The notes: a model not told the origin generated them from the letters alone. A DNA stretch of 64,000 nt from Proales similis (GCA_019059635.1 JAGVRJ010000007.1:1240001-1304000); one strand, 5' to 3'. Shown: positions 36,355-47,255, counted from the first letter of the stretch. Numbers and translations: made by a program.

Positions 36355-37431
36355 GACTTTAGTTCGTTGGCTGCATAATCTAGAAACATGCGAAAGTGAG
36401 AGTGTGTGCGGATGGACATGCGCGCACGCATAATTCGACTTGACGATGAACTCAGTAGGAGGCGCGAGGCCAATGGCGATCTCTTCTCGTGTTTACGCTC
36501 GTGCGTTAATTAGCATATTGATCCGAAGAGAGTCGAGGATTGACCTCGCCTCAAACAACAACAATAAAGCGAGCCAGCCTTCATGGACCGCGTCCAGTTA
36601 AACTGCTAGGCGACTGACTCTGCTGTGTTGAGGAGCCGAATTGACATTTGCGCGTGCCTACACATTTCCCCGGATTAGAAATCCTGCGCCGCGCCGCCGA
36701 CATCCCCGTGGCCACGGCCAATTAAAGTTCCCATTTGTTTGCTTGACCCGCATATACACTAAGTCTACTGTGAACGGATGCACACTCACACTTGGCTTAA
36801 ATCTCCGTTTCCAGTCATTCATCTGTTCAAATATGTGCTTGCCGACAACGCCACTGGCGCGTAGAGGTTTTTGATGACTCACATCGGCCAAAATGTCAGA
36901 TAACTGGATCAATATTGCCTCTTTGGCCGCCGACATTCTACCCCCATTCAACGGCCGCTCTCTGTTTTCCGTAGAGATCTCTATTTGTTTATATTCAGAT
37001 GCACGGGCCAGCATTGCTTGTCTGTCTTTACCAAATAGCAGAAAAATAAAAAAGGATTTCGATTTTATCTGATAAACGTGGAAAGCAAGAAATTGTTCGT
37101 TTGGTGAGGACTTGTCCACGAGCTCTTGTTTTCGGACAAGCTGATGATTATCAATCTGTTAGCAACCTCCAGAAAATAGATGAATTAGAAATCAAAGAGA
37201 AATGAATTTGCAAATAGCAAACAAAAATGATTTTGATTACAAATTGAACAGAAAAGGTCGAACTGCATCAATCGTCAAGTTTGAATGCAACTTGACACAT
37301 TAATTATGTAAGGAGCGCCCTTCATCATAATAAATAAAGCATAAAGACGTTCAGAAGATCAGAAAGGGCGAGTAAGCCAGCCGAAGTGATATTTTGACGA
37401 ATGATAATTGTAAGGTTCTTTAAATAGAAAA
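36355..37431. other. Divergent intergenic region, LRR-Ig to Rab33
   Basis: About 1.1 kb between divergent genes. It holds a weak candidate gene on the minus strand (36658-37014, listed separately). Otherwise no recognised element. Confidence 0.45.
36658..37014 (-). CDS. Candidate small two-exon gene, unrecognised
   Basis: Exons 36883-37014 and 36658-36822 would encode 98 residues (MLARASEYKQIEISTENRER at the start, then an amphipathic stretch AAKEAILIQLSDILAD, then MNDWKRRFKP). An acceptor-like AAAGACAG lies just before the start, a consensus GTGAGT donor follows exon 1 and TTGAACAG precedes exon 2; both exons are open in phase 0. No family is recognised, and the last 40 residues look less coding-like. 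It could instead be 5' UTR exons of the LRR-Ig gene, which is on the same strand 300 bases downstream. Transcript data would decide. Confidence 0.3.
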   Translation of the reverse strand: MLARASEYKQIEISTENRERPLNGGRMSAAKEAILIQLSDILADVSHQKPLRASGVVGKHIFEQMNDWKRRFKPSVSVHPFTVDLVYMRVKQTNGNFNWPWPRGCRRRGAGFLIRGNV

Positions 37432-38216
37432 ATGTCTGAGCCGGACGCACCCGTCCAAAATGAAGCCGGAGTGCAGAACAACGCACCTGAACAAGAGACT
37501 CAGCAAACGCCGGCGCCAAAGCAGGAACCCAAGCCGGCTAGCCGAATATTCAAGATAATAGTTATTGGCGACTCGAGTGTCGGAAAGACCTGTTTGACAT
37601 ACAGATTCTGCGGCGGAAGATTCTTGCAGCGAAGTGAGGCAACAATTGGCGTCGACTTTAGAGAAAAGTCAGTTGAGATTGATGATGAAACTATCAAACT
37701 CCAAGTCTGGGACACAGGTCTGTTGCTTAAGATTGCATGTCATTTGAAGCTGCTTTGACTCGATTAATTCAAGCCGGCCAAGAACGATTCAGAAAGTCGA
37801 TGATTGCTCACTATTATCGAAACGTTCATGCCGTCTTGTTTGTTTACGACGTGACTAATCTCTCTTCATTTGAAAACCTAACCTACTGGATTCAGGAATA
37901 TAGCAAAAACTGCAGCGAGAGCCATCAAGTGCCCAAGATACTGGTCGGAAATAAATGCGACTTACAGTCGGAAGTCAGAGTGAACACCAGCATGGCACAG
38001 ACGTTCGCCGACATGCATCAGATGCCCTTGTTTGAGACATCGGCCAAAGACGACTCGAAACAAGACCACGTCGAGGCCATATTCATGACAGTGGCTCTCA
38101 AGCTTAAAAATTCCAAGCCATTCTTCGTACCATCTCAAATTAGGCGCGCCCCCGTCTTATCCGTGGAGCACGGCAATCAGACAGATGCAAACAACCAGTC
38201 AGGCTGCTTCTGCTAG
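37432..38216 (+). CDS. RAB33B: Rab33-type small GTPase
   Basis: Exons 37432-37717 and 37774-38216 (242 residues). A Gln/Pro-rich N-terminus of about 35 residues precedes the G domain: [18 protein letters not shown] (P-loop), [15 protein letters not shown] (switch I), [20 protein letters not shown] (G3 and switch II), GNKCDL (G4) and ETSAK (G5). The FRKSM and [11 protein letters not shown] segments are Rab33 signatures. The C-terminus GCFC is a CxC prenylation motif. Rab33 acts at the Golgi and in autophagosome formation through ATG16L. The intron splits the Ala codon of DTAGQ. TTTAAATAG just before AAAAATG looks like a splice acceptor. Confidence 0.92.
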
Positions 38217-38468
38217 ATCCATCCCCTTTCCAAACTGTAATCAACTGGTTAATTTTCAGACATAAATATTTTTCCAAAAAACCTGTTTTATTTTAACTTC
38301 TTTGTCAAATTTCTCAAAAATAAAAAATCCCACAGGAATCGACAACAGCTGGATTCAATTTGCCAAATGGCAATGAGAAAATCAAGCTCAATACCGCCTA
38401 AATTTCAGGTTTATTGTCGTCAAAATTTTAAACTAAAAAATGTCAAATATCGGAATCTGCGTTGCCGC

Positions 38469-40012
38469 TCAGTCCCATTTTTTCCACTCTAGGCCATCAG
38501 GTGGTTTGACGTCCACTTTTTGATTGCCAACCTCTGTCCAGTTGGTCGATAGTACCGTTCCACCAGATTCCGCCTTAAATGAGATTAGCTCTTGTTATGC
38601 ATAGCATCAGTGAGTGCTCAAGAAATACTCACAAAAGACTTGTTCATCGCTCTCCGAGTCTCATCAGTTCCGTTTGCATATATTTGCTGAAATAGTCTGA
38701 AATTTGATGAGATTCAATAATGAACAAAATTCTCATCTTTTTGGTCAAAGTGGTCAAACGAGGCTTACTTGTTGAGGGCGGCATCTCCTTCAAGTTTTTC
38801 GTCTTTCTCCTCCGCAGCCACATCAGAAACAATCTTGTCCCAGTTTTTCGGCTTTTTGCTGCTTGTCGGGTAACTCGCTTGTTAAAAGTCATTAGTTCAA
38901 GTATCGCATGAATGGCTGGACTTCACGCTTCTCACGTTTCGGCTCGTTGGAGACAATTGACGTCGCTTCGTTCTTTGCTTTTTGTTCAAGCTCTTTCCAG
39001 TGTACAGCCTCGGCCTTTTTCAGTTTTATTTCGATCTTGAGTTTTTAAATTCCTTATTCGAATGTGGTCTACACTACGCTCTGTGGAAGCCAACCTTGTT
39101 TGATAGGAATTTTGTGAATATTTGAGTTGAGTCGATCTCATGTGACAATTGGAAGTTGAAATCAATGCCCAAATTACTACTGGGCGAACTTTTCACAACA
39201 AGCTAGACCAGCGCAGAGTCAGGCCGGATGGAGTAATTTGAATTTAATTTTCTAATTCAAACCTGCTTGGGCCCGCTTTGAATCATAACGTCTTGGGAAG
39301 TGGCATTCTTCACCATTATTGAAATAGTGACGTGCGACTCGGTTTGATACCATTCGTGTCTAGACTTGAGCATGTTAGTCATGTTGTTTACGTTTAGATA
39401 AATATTCTGTGCTTCACCTTATTTTGGGCTGGGACGGTGCCACAACCATATTCTCGGGTTCATTCTGTTTGACAGGAGTTGCAGCAATTTCGGATTTGCA
39501 TTTGGCGATCCATTCGTCAAAGAGGCTGAGTTTCTGCTCTGTTTCATTTTGAGCCAAAACACGTCCGGACTCAAAGCTCTGGAGGGATTGGTTGAAATTT
39601 TTTAAATTGAACTGAGCAATTCTTAATTTGCAATAAAATAAGCCCTCAATGGCAAAACAGGGAGTGTTAATTACCCCATTTTGAGATGGGCCTTTGAGTC
39701 ATTTATGCCCAGAGAAATGGCTTCTTCCGAATCGTTCAATGCTTCTCGGTTTCTTTTTAACTTCAAATAGGCCTGTGCACGGCCCGCATACAGTTCGTAA
39801 AGCAATTTTTTATCTTGTTCAGAATTGCACTTTGGAATGGCTGCTGTGAACGTCTATTTTTTTGAGGTCTTTTGTTCAGAACTTTTTTATTAAACAGAAT
39901 CGGTCCCGAAATTTGACCTCACCTTCAAAGCGCGCTCGAACTCGTCGTTTAAAAGAAGCTCGTTTGCGTCACTGAGAAGCCGCTCAACGGGAATATCTTC
40001 CTTGCTTTCCAT
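38469..40012 (-). CDS. SUGT1: SGT1 co-chaperone
   Basis: Nine minus-strand exons: 39923-40012, 39675-39853, 39418-39576, 39263-39359, 39095-39202, 38927-39035, 38769-38877, 38633-38696 and 38469-38573 (339 residues). TPR repeats come first ([40 protein letters not shown]). A CS domain follows ([20 protein letters not shown], ending [17 protein letters not shown]). The C-terminal SGS domain is [46 protein letters not shown] and [18 protein letters not shown]1 works with HSP90 in kinetochore assembly and, in plants and animals, in the stability of NLR immune receptors. All exons are under 200 bases and no exon is missing. Confidence 0.92.
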
Positions 40013-40326
40013 TCTGCTTTTCTGTTTCTTTTTTTGTTTAGAAAATGCTTCTCAATACCGCTTTGAGAGACTTACACGCTTTTCACGGCGTGTTGGTTCA
40101 GCTTGGAAAACAAACGCCTCTTTTTCTTCAAATTTAAAATTTTAAATAAAAAGCCACGTTTCATCTGTATAAGAAGGTATAAACGATATGAATGGCCGGT
40201 CGCTGCTTAGATCAGTTCGTGCGTCAATTATGTCACTGACTATCTACACGATTCAAATGGCCTTTTAAAGCCATGGGTTTTGTCTAACTAGGATTTTTGG
40301 AAATTTCTGCTTTGCATCGAGGACCG

Positions 40327-41449
40327 CTATAGATAGGGTTTGGTCTGGTCACTGTTTTGGTTGTTATTGCTTGCGCTGAGACTAGCCGAGCTCGCATTGT
40401 TCTGACTGCTTAATGAGTTGCTCGAAGCATTCTGCGCGAGTGAGGCCTGAGAAGCGGCCATCTGTTGTTGAACGATTGCTTGTGCGCTGAGATAAGCATC
40501 GTAAGGTATTCCGTTTTGAAAGAGCGAAGAGCCCAGGCCGAACAGATGTCCACAGTACTTGACTTCGTCGATCGTATCTTCAAAGTACATTTCTTTGAGC
40601 TTGAAAAATGTGAGCCCTGTAAGCAAGCTGTCGCTGCCGGCTTGATGCTGCTGTCCGAAGCGTTCGATCTCCAGCTGTCTTGCCACTTCTTCAAGGCCAC
40701 CCTTCAGATTTCTGCAGCTCTTCATCAGACACTTGATGTCAAACACATTCGGAAAGTAGATCTTGAGAAGCTCGAGGAATTCAGTCTCGGTGTTGGGCAA
40801 GTCCTTGTTGGTAAGAAGTTTGATGAGATAGCCGAAATCGTAGCTGCTGTGAAACGAAATCCATGTCACGTGTTCCATAATAACCACTCCTGATGACGTT
40901 AAAAGTTCAGCGAAATGCATCGGATCGATTCCGTTTTCTAAATTCTTCTGAAAAACAATTCCAGATTTGGCCAACAGGTCGATTGATTCTTGTGCGTACA
41001 TGTCCTCGCTAAGTAGACAGTTGCTCGGATTAGCCGACTCGTTCATATACAGGGCTCTAGAGGCCGTACGGCCTTACCTTATGTTGAAATGGAAGTTGAA
41101 CTGAAAAGTCGAAGCCTCAGGCGCAACGTTGCCCTTCTCATCCATAAAAGTGAGACCGAGCTGAATAATTTTCAACAAGTCCACATTGCACTTTAAGCTC
41201 TGATATTGATGGTCGGCTGTTTTGAAGTCTCCAGCCGGTATCCTGGCAACCACGCCGGGGAATTCCGTGTCCTTGCAATGGGTCAGCTCGTTAGAAGCGC
41301 TCGTTAAATGTCTTGGAGTCGAGGTTTACCATGGCGATATACGGATACTTTTGTACAATCTTGCGAATGCGCTTAAACTCATCCTCTACGTTGCTGTTCC
41401 ACACTTCGACAATTTGAAAGTTTGGCGCGGCACTTTCCTTCATCTTCAT
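40327..41449 (-). CDS. CNOT7: CCR4-NOT deadenylase CNOT7/8 (Caf1)
   Basis: Exons 41330-41449, 41078-41271 and 40327-41008 on the minus strand (331 residues). The DEDD nuclease is complete: [13 protein letters not shown] (motif I), [36 protein letters not shown] (motif II), [20 protein letters not shown] and [20 protein letters not shown] (motif III). It shortens mRNA poly(A) tails. A single Caf1 gene often stands for vertebrate CNOT7 and CNOT8. After the domain there is a low-complexity tail of about 60 residues, rich in Ser, Gln, Asn and Ala, longer than in human CNOT7. The chosen start is MKMKES; the frame is open upstream without another ATG. Confidence 0.93.
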
Positions 41450-41762
41450 GACCGCTTGATTAAATCTATATGCCGAAAATAAAAGCCAAATTAGTTTTGA
41501 ATTCTCCAAAATGGGTTCAGCGATGCTTGTTTGCAGCTGTGATCGATTACAGCTTTTGCATTCAGCCAACACTTATTTTGAACCAGAAGCCGAGCGCGTG
41601 GGCCTGCTGATCCTTCTTCTTTGACAAACAGGTTCCGTCAGACGAAACTATTCATTTGTAACTAAATTTAGAGCCGAATATTCGAGAAGTGAAAATTTAC
41701 TTCGCTTTTTCTCTGCCATTAATTCATTTGGCATTTTTGTTAACTTATGCTTGCATTTTAGA

Positions 41763-42579
41763 ATGTATGGCGCCGAACGTGTCTTGGGCACTGTGCGCCT
41801 GTTACGAAACAGATCAAGCACGCGCCTTATACACGCTTTGACACAATCAAACAAGCTCTTAAACCAATTAAATGCACCATACCTCCTCACAAATGCCACC
41901 ATTTTATCTTCAAGTCATTTTCATTTGAAAAAATTCACTAGAAAGATGAGTAACGAATCATGGCAAGACGCGAGCAATGTTTACGCCTTTAAGGCAAAGG
42001 ACATTGAAGGAAATGAGATTGACCTTGCCCAGTACAAGTAAGACGAGGCTTTCTTTCCAAATCAGGACTTTAACCTGTGACACTCGTTCAATCTTAAGAA
42101 ACCGAGTTCTCCTCATTGTCAAGTAAGCTTTATAACCGTCAGCTTTAAGCCCAAACTTGACACTCAAATCAACCAGCGTTGCTTGCAAATGTGGATTCAC
42201 TGCCGGAAATTATCCCCAGCTTCAAGAGCTTCACCGCAAATATGAAAAAGAAGGCCTCAGTGTTCTGGCTTTCCCCTGTAATCAGTTCGGTGGACAAGAG
42301 CCGTGGAGCGAGCCCGAGATTAGAGAGTTCGTAAAGAAGTATCAGGTCGAATTCGACATGTTCTCCAAGATTGATGTCAACGGTGACAAGGCTCATCCAC
42401 TTTTCAAATACTTGACCAATCGATTGAAGGGCACATTGGGCAATTTTGTCAAATGGAATTTCTCAAAGTTCTTGGTCGACCGAAACGGCATTCCCTACAA
42501 ACGATATGCTCCCACTGTCAACCCTAAAGACATTGAGGAAGACATTGTCAAGCTTCTAAATGTCAAGCCCTCAATCTGA
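41763..42579 (+). CDS. Glutathione peroxidase, GPx4-like, cysteine form
   Basis: Exons 41763-42037, 42099-42122 (24-base micro-exon) and 42177-42579 give 233 residues. The domain includes VYAFKAKDIEGNEIDLAQYK, LLIVNVACKCGFTAGNYPQL, LAFPCNQFGGQEPWSEPEIR and GNFVKWNFSKFLVDRNG. The peroxidatic residue is Cys (TGT in CKCGFT), not selenocysteine; the catalytic Gln and Trp (NQFGGQEP, KWNFSKF) are present. The first 60 residues (MYGAERVLGTVRLLRNRSST) are basic and amphipathic, like a mitochondrial leader; a second ATG at 41946 (MSNESWQDAS) would give a cytosolic form, the dual pattern of GPx4. TTTTAG directly before AATG suggests trans-splicing or a 5' UTR intron. AATAAA is at 42658. Confidence 0.92.
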
Positions 42580-42657
42580 AGCTTCTGTATTTCGCGATGC
42601 ATGCTTCTGTGATTCATTTCATTCCTAAGCTTCTTCTAAGACTTAGTGAGAACGTAA

Positions 42658-42663
42658 AATAAA
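42658..42663 (+). terminator. Poly(A) signal AATAAA of the GPx gene
   Basis: AATAAA 79 bases after the glutathione peroxidase stop codon. Confidence 0.5.
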
Positions 42664-43216
42664 GCACTAGACTGAGCAAATGCTCAATTCTAGCTCATGG
42701 TTTGATTGGTCCGGTGCGACCGTTTAAGCTCAGTTAAGAAAATGGGAGGGAAGCCGCTTTAGATGTGTGTGTTGGTTTTAGAATACTCTTTGCATGAACA
42801 GTGTGGCTTGTATTCACTTTTCAATCAAATAAGTTGAATAAAAGCTGAGCGGGCGAGCAAAAAAGAGGAGGGAGCGGATTTTTGATCGACGCTTAAATTT
42901 TCATGTTTTCAAAGCTTACTCGATCAATTCAGTTAATCGCAGTCCAATAAAAGCGTTCTCTCATGGCCGAATGAAGTTTTGGCTTTTTTTCTGACGATAA
43001 GCTAAAAATTGGCGTTAGTTGAATATAACTCGATTCGATGCGCGCTCATCTTCATTTGATTCATCCTCATTCAAGTTTCGTGCAGAGTTTTTCGTCATCT
43101 CGACTCAGTGTCACTGGCTAAGTGATTGCGTTAAGCCGAATCGAATGCGAAAACTTAGTCTGTTCAGTTCAAGGGTCTTTAAAATCCATCGACAGTTGTT
43201 TTAAATTTAGACTTTT

Positions 43217-43237
43217 ACACACACACACACACACACA
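43217..43237 (+). repeat. (AC)n microsatellite in the 5' leader
   Basis: About ten AC units end 11 bases before the ATG of the NERD-like gene. Confidence 0.9.
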
Positions 43238-43248
43238 ATAAAGAGAAA

Positions 43249-45534
43249 ATGTCTGCACACGTTGAAATGGCACATGAACCCGCAGCTCATTTGAACAAAT
43301 TTGACGAAAACAAGAGCTTGGACAAGGAACAAATTAGCCAGGAAAATGGCAGAAAAAGCTCGCCGCACCAGTTTGACTTCAAGATCATGGATAAGTTCTT
43401 TGACTCATGCTTGAAGAAGCTGCGAGCGCACAATGGCAAGCTGCTCTCGCCCGAATGGTCCAACATGAACCCGATGCCTGAATCGCTCTCCTGGGAGCAA
43501 AAGTACGAGTGGGCTAACCCGCAAGTGATTAGCAGCAAGCAGATGGTCTACGAGGCCTTTGCTCGTCTTGCTCGTGAGAGCGGTGAGCCAATGGTGCTTC
43601 TTCCCCAGTTTGATTTCGGTGATCTGCTCAGCTTCGACAAGTTCCTTCAGGCTCTCAAGCAGGAAGGTGTCAATGCCATCAGCAAATACAAGACTTACCT
43701 CAGCAACAAGGACACCAAGAAGGCGGAAATCGACTTGGTTGTCATTCATCCACGATACGGTCTGATGCTTATCGAGACCCGCGATTGTGATCACTTTGAC
43801 TCCAAGCGACGAAATCGACTTCGCTACCAGATGAAAGTCGCACGCAGCTGCTTCAACTCGCTCGCTCGACTCATCTTCGAGGCCAAAGGCTGGAGCACCT
43901 CTGAGGCTCATCTGCAGATCACTGAGTTGATTGCTCTTCCTTATGCTACTGAAGTGCCTACTCTGCCGAGCAAGGGCGCTGACCTCAACCAATCCAACTC
44001 AAGCACCTTGAGCTCCACCCCGCGCGCCAGTCTTTACATTTTCAAGCACGATTTGGAGACTCAGTCGGAGTTCGCCAAATGGTGGAACCGCACCATTGTC
44101 GAGCGCCACAGCCAACTTCAACAGAGCGAGGCCGAGAAGAAGGTCAACAAGATCGATCTGAGCGTCTACAATGCCATGATTGGTCTTATTCACTGCGTGC
44201 GTCACAATCTGATCGTGCCAGTGGTCTATGCCATTTCGTCTGAGCACGGAAGTGAACAATTGCCAATTGAGCATCTTTCCTTGGAGCACAACGCCCAAGA
44301 AAAGGAGAGACTGATCAAGGAGAGCCAAGAGACCGTTCACTACACTCCTGCTCTGAAGGTTCACGCTGAGTTCTTCCCGGCTAGCCACGAGAAAGTGCGC
44401 TCTGCTTCCCGAGCGGTCATGGTGTCGCAGGAGAGCGAAAAACTGCGCAAGGCCGTCTGCTTGCAAATCATGTGGTTCTTGTTGAACGACACTCAGAAGA
44501 AGATCAGCGTCGTGTGCTCTGAACACAACAAGAGCTACTATGAGACCTTTTTCGCTCGCCAGCGCAAGCTCTACAGCAACTTGAACAATGTGCGTTTCTA
44601 CACCGACTTGCACTCGTGCACCGGCAACCGCCAGAACACCATCCGCAAGGAGGGCGAGACCTGGTTCTTTGACATTGCCTCCAACTGCCCTCTTACCGAA
44701 GTGATCGAGCGTGCGAAGGAGCTGAACGCTTTCTGGATATTCGCACAGCAGACCGAGGAGATGAAGCAGCGATTGGCTGAGCTGACCAACTTGAGCGCTC
44801 GCTATGTGGACCTTGATGAGGCCCGCACCGACGATCAGACCATGTCATTGATGGACGGCATCAGCATGAAAATGCCGCTCCGACTCCAGTGCGATCTGCT
44901 CATCATCGGAGATCTGATCGGACAAGGTCAGCTGAGCCAGTTCCATCGCGCTTTGGAGAACAACACCGTCCTGAACAACGCCAACCTGTATCAAATGAAT
45001 GCGGGAAGCTACCAGCACCAGAGCCATCAGCAGCACGCTCACTACCAGCAGCTCAAGTTCAATCCGTTGAAGAAATTCCGCAACATCAAGTTCATTCGCG
45101 GTGGCAGCATCGACAACTTGCGCAACTCGATTAAAATGCACGACTCGATCAATGCGCCAGTCATCCTTCTTCACGTCGGAGACGAAGATCTCTTCAAGAC
45201 CCGAAACTCTTTGACCACCATCGAGCGCATCAAAGAGCTCGCCACCCTGGTCAAGGAATACTGCCCCAACAGCTTTGTCATTCTTTCCACTTTGATGAAG
45301 CGCATGTCAAAGACCGAGAACACCATCACCAACGAGGCCAACAAGGGCATCGTGAATTTCTGCAAGCAGACCCGTGACAATATGAACATTGTGTACATGC
45401 TCAACCATCACTTTGAGCCGGACTACCATACCCAGGAGGGCCGTTTGTTGAACAACAAGGGACTCCGACTCTACGTCGACAACGTTCTCTTTGTGGTCGA
45501 CTACTTTTTGATCCGCAACAACAAGCAGCATTAA
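43249..45534 (+). CDS. Large NERD-like and SGNH-like multidomain protein, unknown function
   Basis: Intronless, 761 residues. Residues about 105-235 resemble the nuclease-related NERD domain: EIDLVVIHPRYGLMLIETRD matches the D..vv....g..viE.K core, but the usual E-x-K reads ETR. The middle (about 380-560, with KLRKAVCLQIMWFLLNDTQK and QCDLLIIGDLIGQGQLSQFH) vaguely recalls superfamily 1 helicase parts, yet no Walker A is present. Residues about 595-755 resemble SGNH-hydrolase-like domains: FIRGGSIDNLRNSI, VILLHVGDEDLFK (usual GTNDL), CPNSFVILSTLMKR and GRLLNNKGLRLYV (usual HLN..G). The Asn and His of the active site appear changed, so it is probably not an active esterase. Codons are strongly C- and G-ended compared with neighbours, a sign of high expression. 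No transmembrane span or signal peptide. Confidence 0.7.
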   Translation: MSAHVEMAHEPAAHLNKFDENKSLDKEQISQENGRKSSPHQFDFKIMDKFFDSCLKKLRAHNGKLLSPEWSNMNPMPESLSWEQKYEWANPQVISSKQMVYEAFARLARESGEPMVLLPQFDFGDLLSFDKFLQALKQEGVNAISKYKTYLSNKDTKKAEIDLVVIHPRYGLMLIETRDCDHFDSKRRNRLRYQMKVARSCFNSLARLIFEAKGWSTSEAHLQITELIALPYATEVPTLPSKGADLNQSNSSTLSSTPRASLYIFKHDLETQSEFAKWWNRTIVERHSQLQQSEAEKKVNKIDLSVYNAMIGLIHCVRHNLIVPVVYAISSEHGSEQLPIEHLSLEHNAQEKERLIKESQETVHYTPALKVHAEFFPASHEKVRSASRAVMVSQESEKLRKAVCLQIMWFLLNDTQKKISVVCSEHNKSYYETFFARQRKLYSNLNNVRFYTDLHSCTGNRQNTIRKEGETWFFDIASNCPLTEVIERAKELNAFWIFAQQTEEMKQRLAELTNLSARYVDLDEARTDDQTMSLMDGISMKMPLRLQCDLLIIGDLIGQGQLSQFHRALENNTVLNNANLYQMNAGSYQHQSHQQHAHYQQLKFNPLKKFRNIKFIRGGSIDNLRNSIKMHDSINAPVILLHVGDEDLFKTRNSLTTIERIKELATLVKEYCPNSFVILSTLMKRMSKTENTITNEANKGIVNFCKQTRDNMNIVYMLNHHFEPDYHTQEGRLLNNKGLRLYVDNVLFVVDYFLIRNNKQH

Positions 45535-46238
45535 ATTTAAATCATCTTAGAGAAAGAGCCAATTAAACCCGTTTTAAACAACCTCTAAAAATTTTTATTT
45601 AATGTTCCTGCACAAACCAAACAGATCAAGTCCGCTTGAGCCTACACATCACCAGATTTGCACTACCCGAAGAGATTTTAAAACCAGCTATTTGTTTTAG
45701 TGTTTTGAGCATGAGCGATTTTTTGATTCTTATGGAAAATTAATGCTCAATTCGAAAATAAAAATTATCATAAACATCATTCGCCTTGTTCAAATTGACC
45801 TCAACGATTTAGCCAATGGATGTCTCTGCGCCAGAGCTTGACATCTTCAGTAGCCGAGCAATCTGCCAGGCCAATTAGTTAGAGCTGAACCGAGCCAGGC
45901 AGGGTAAAATAGACCTGAAAATTGACTTCTCATTTCCCTCTACTGATTCGTGCATGTCTGAATTATGCAATACAAATTCAAAACCGAACCAAATCGACGG
46001 GCAATGCGTAAGCATTTTACTTGCAATTCTAAGCGGCTCGTTGTAGTTCCAGAACTCTGACTTAGGTGTAGAATTGACTTTCGTCTGTTTTTTTTTCTTC
46101 CAATAGCACCAAATCGAAACAGTCATCGTTTATTCATCGATTCGACTTAAATTTTCAATTTACGTTTGCAAATGCGCTTGAAAAACGCTGGCCTGAGAAT
46201 AAATGAAATTGACAAATTTGCAATTAGAATCGAACAAA
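45535..46238. other. Intergenic stretch
   Basis: AT-rich, with AATAAA-like words near 45757. No gene supported on either strand. Confidence 0.5.
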
Positions 46239-47091
46239 ATGAATATTCTTGTTGAAGCTGGGCAGCCAGATGAGAAAAAAACTTCCGCCGAGCAAATCGA
46301 TCCAAGTGAGCCAGCCGAACAAGTAATTCAGATTTGAGCAGTTCCCTAAGAGCGGCTTTAATCTCTGCTAAATTTAGAGCTGTGAAGCAAAATTCACATG
46401 GCCGAGCTATTTAAAAAGAGAACAGGCCTCTGCTGCACCAGTAGAAGCGTTCGAGCATGCTCCGCTGAGACACTTCTGCGAGATGGTCAACAGCGAGCCG
46501 CCCGATACGTATGTGGCCGAGATAAAGATATCTAAAGGAGAAAGTCCGGTCTACTGGTTTGGCACGATTCAAGAGATGGCCGGCTATTGGATCAAATTCA
46601 AGCTGCTCGGGCTTGACGAAAGCGAAGAAAACGTTGAGTGGCGCTGTCTGGCAGATGAAGATTCGATTCATTATGTTGGCTGGGCTTCAGAGAACCAGCA
46701 AACTCTTGTTTCACCAGATTCTTTTCTTCCGCTAGAACAGAATTGGCAAAAGTGTTTATTGACCAAGCTGGTCGGGAAAAAGAGTATTCCGCGCGAACTG
46801 ACCAAACAAATCAACAGCGCCCGAGTTTTGAATTTCCCGTTTAAGAAAGGAATGCTGGTAGAAGCGATTGACACCCAACAACTTAATCAAATGCGAATCG
46901 CTCGGGTAATTCAGCTAACGCCCACCGGGATCAGCCTAAAATATGAAGACACGGACAACAAGCAAGAAATGTTCTCAAGACAAATGCACGAGTTCATACA
47001 TCCAATCGGCTGGTCCGCCTATGAAGATCATCCCATCGAAGCATCGGACGGTAAGAAACAAAGCGGAAAGAGGGCCTTGCTCTTTGGCTAA
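46239..47091 (+). CDS. MBT-repeat protein 1
   Basis: Exons 46239-46322 and 46378-47091 encode 265 residues. After a charged start, FTWPSYLKREQASAAPVEAF is the classic opening of an MBT repeat. The repeat continues with FGTIQEMAGYWIKFKLLG and ends HYVGWA. A second repeat reads FKKGMLVEAIDTQQLNQMRI, then MHEFIHPIGWSAYED. MBT repeats bind mono- and dimethyl-lysine on histones through an aromatic pocket; L3MBTL and SFMBT proteins have two to four. The first repeat is divergent and its pocket may be incomplete. The next gene, 164 bases on, has two more repeats. I could not join them with in-phase splice sites, so they are listed apart, but a single four-repeat gene is not excluded. Confidence 0.75.
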
Positions 47092-47255
47092 TACTTAAAT
47101 CAAGATTACAAGCGAACTTCTCTTCACAAGTTTCTGACCAAGTCCTATGACTCAAATGAATGCTTGCCTGAAATGCTTTCTGTAAAATTTAATAGATTGC
47201 AGGTTGCTCAACTGTGTCGTTAATCATAAAGCTATTTTAGCCCAAGAAGACAATT

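Larger units (their letters stand above)
42580..43248. other. Intergenic region upstream of a probably highly expressed gene
   Basis: Carries the GPx poly(A) signal (42658-42663) and an (AC)n run right before the next start codon. No gene supported; the frame at 43019-43204 has no homology. Confidence 0.5.

Noticed and set aside
43405-45531. Long minus-strand frames opposite the NERD-like gene
   Set aside because: They come from the strong codon bias of the plus-strand gene; compositions are odd and no homology is seen.
45875-46126. Minus-strand 83-codon frame
   Set aside because: No homology and no splice signals; it lies in an AT-rich spacer.
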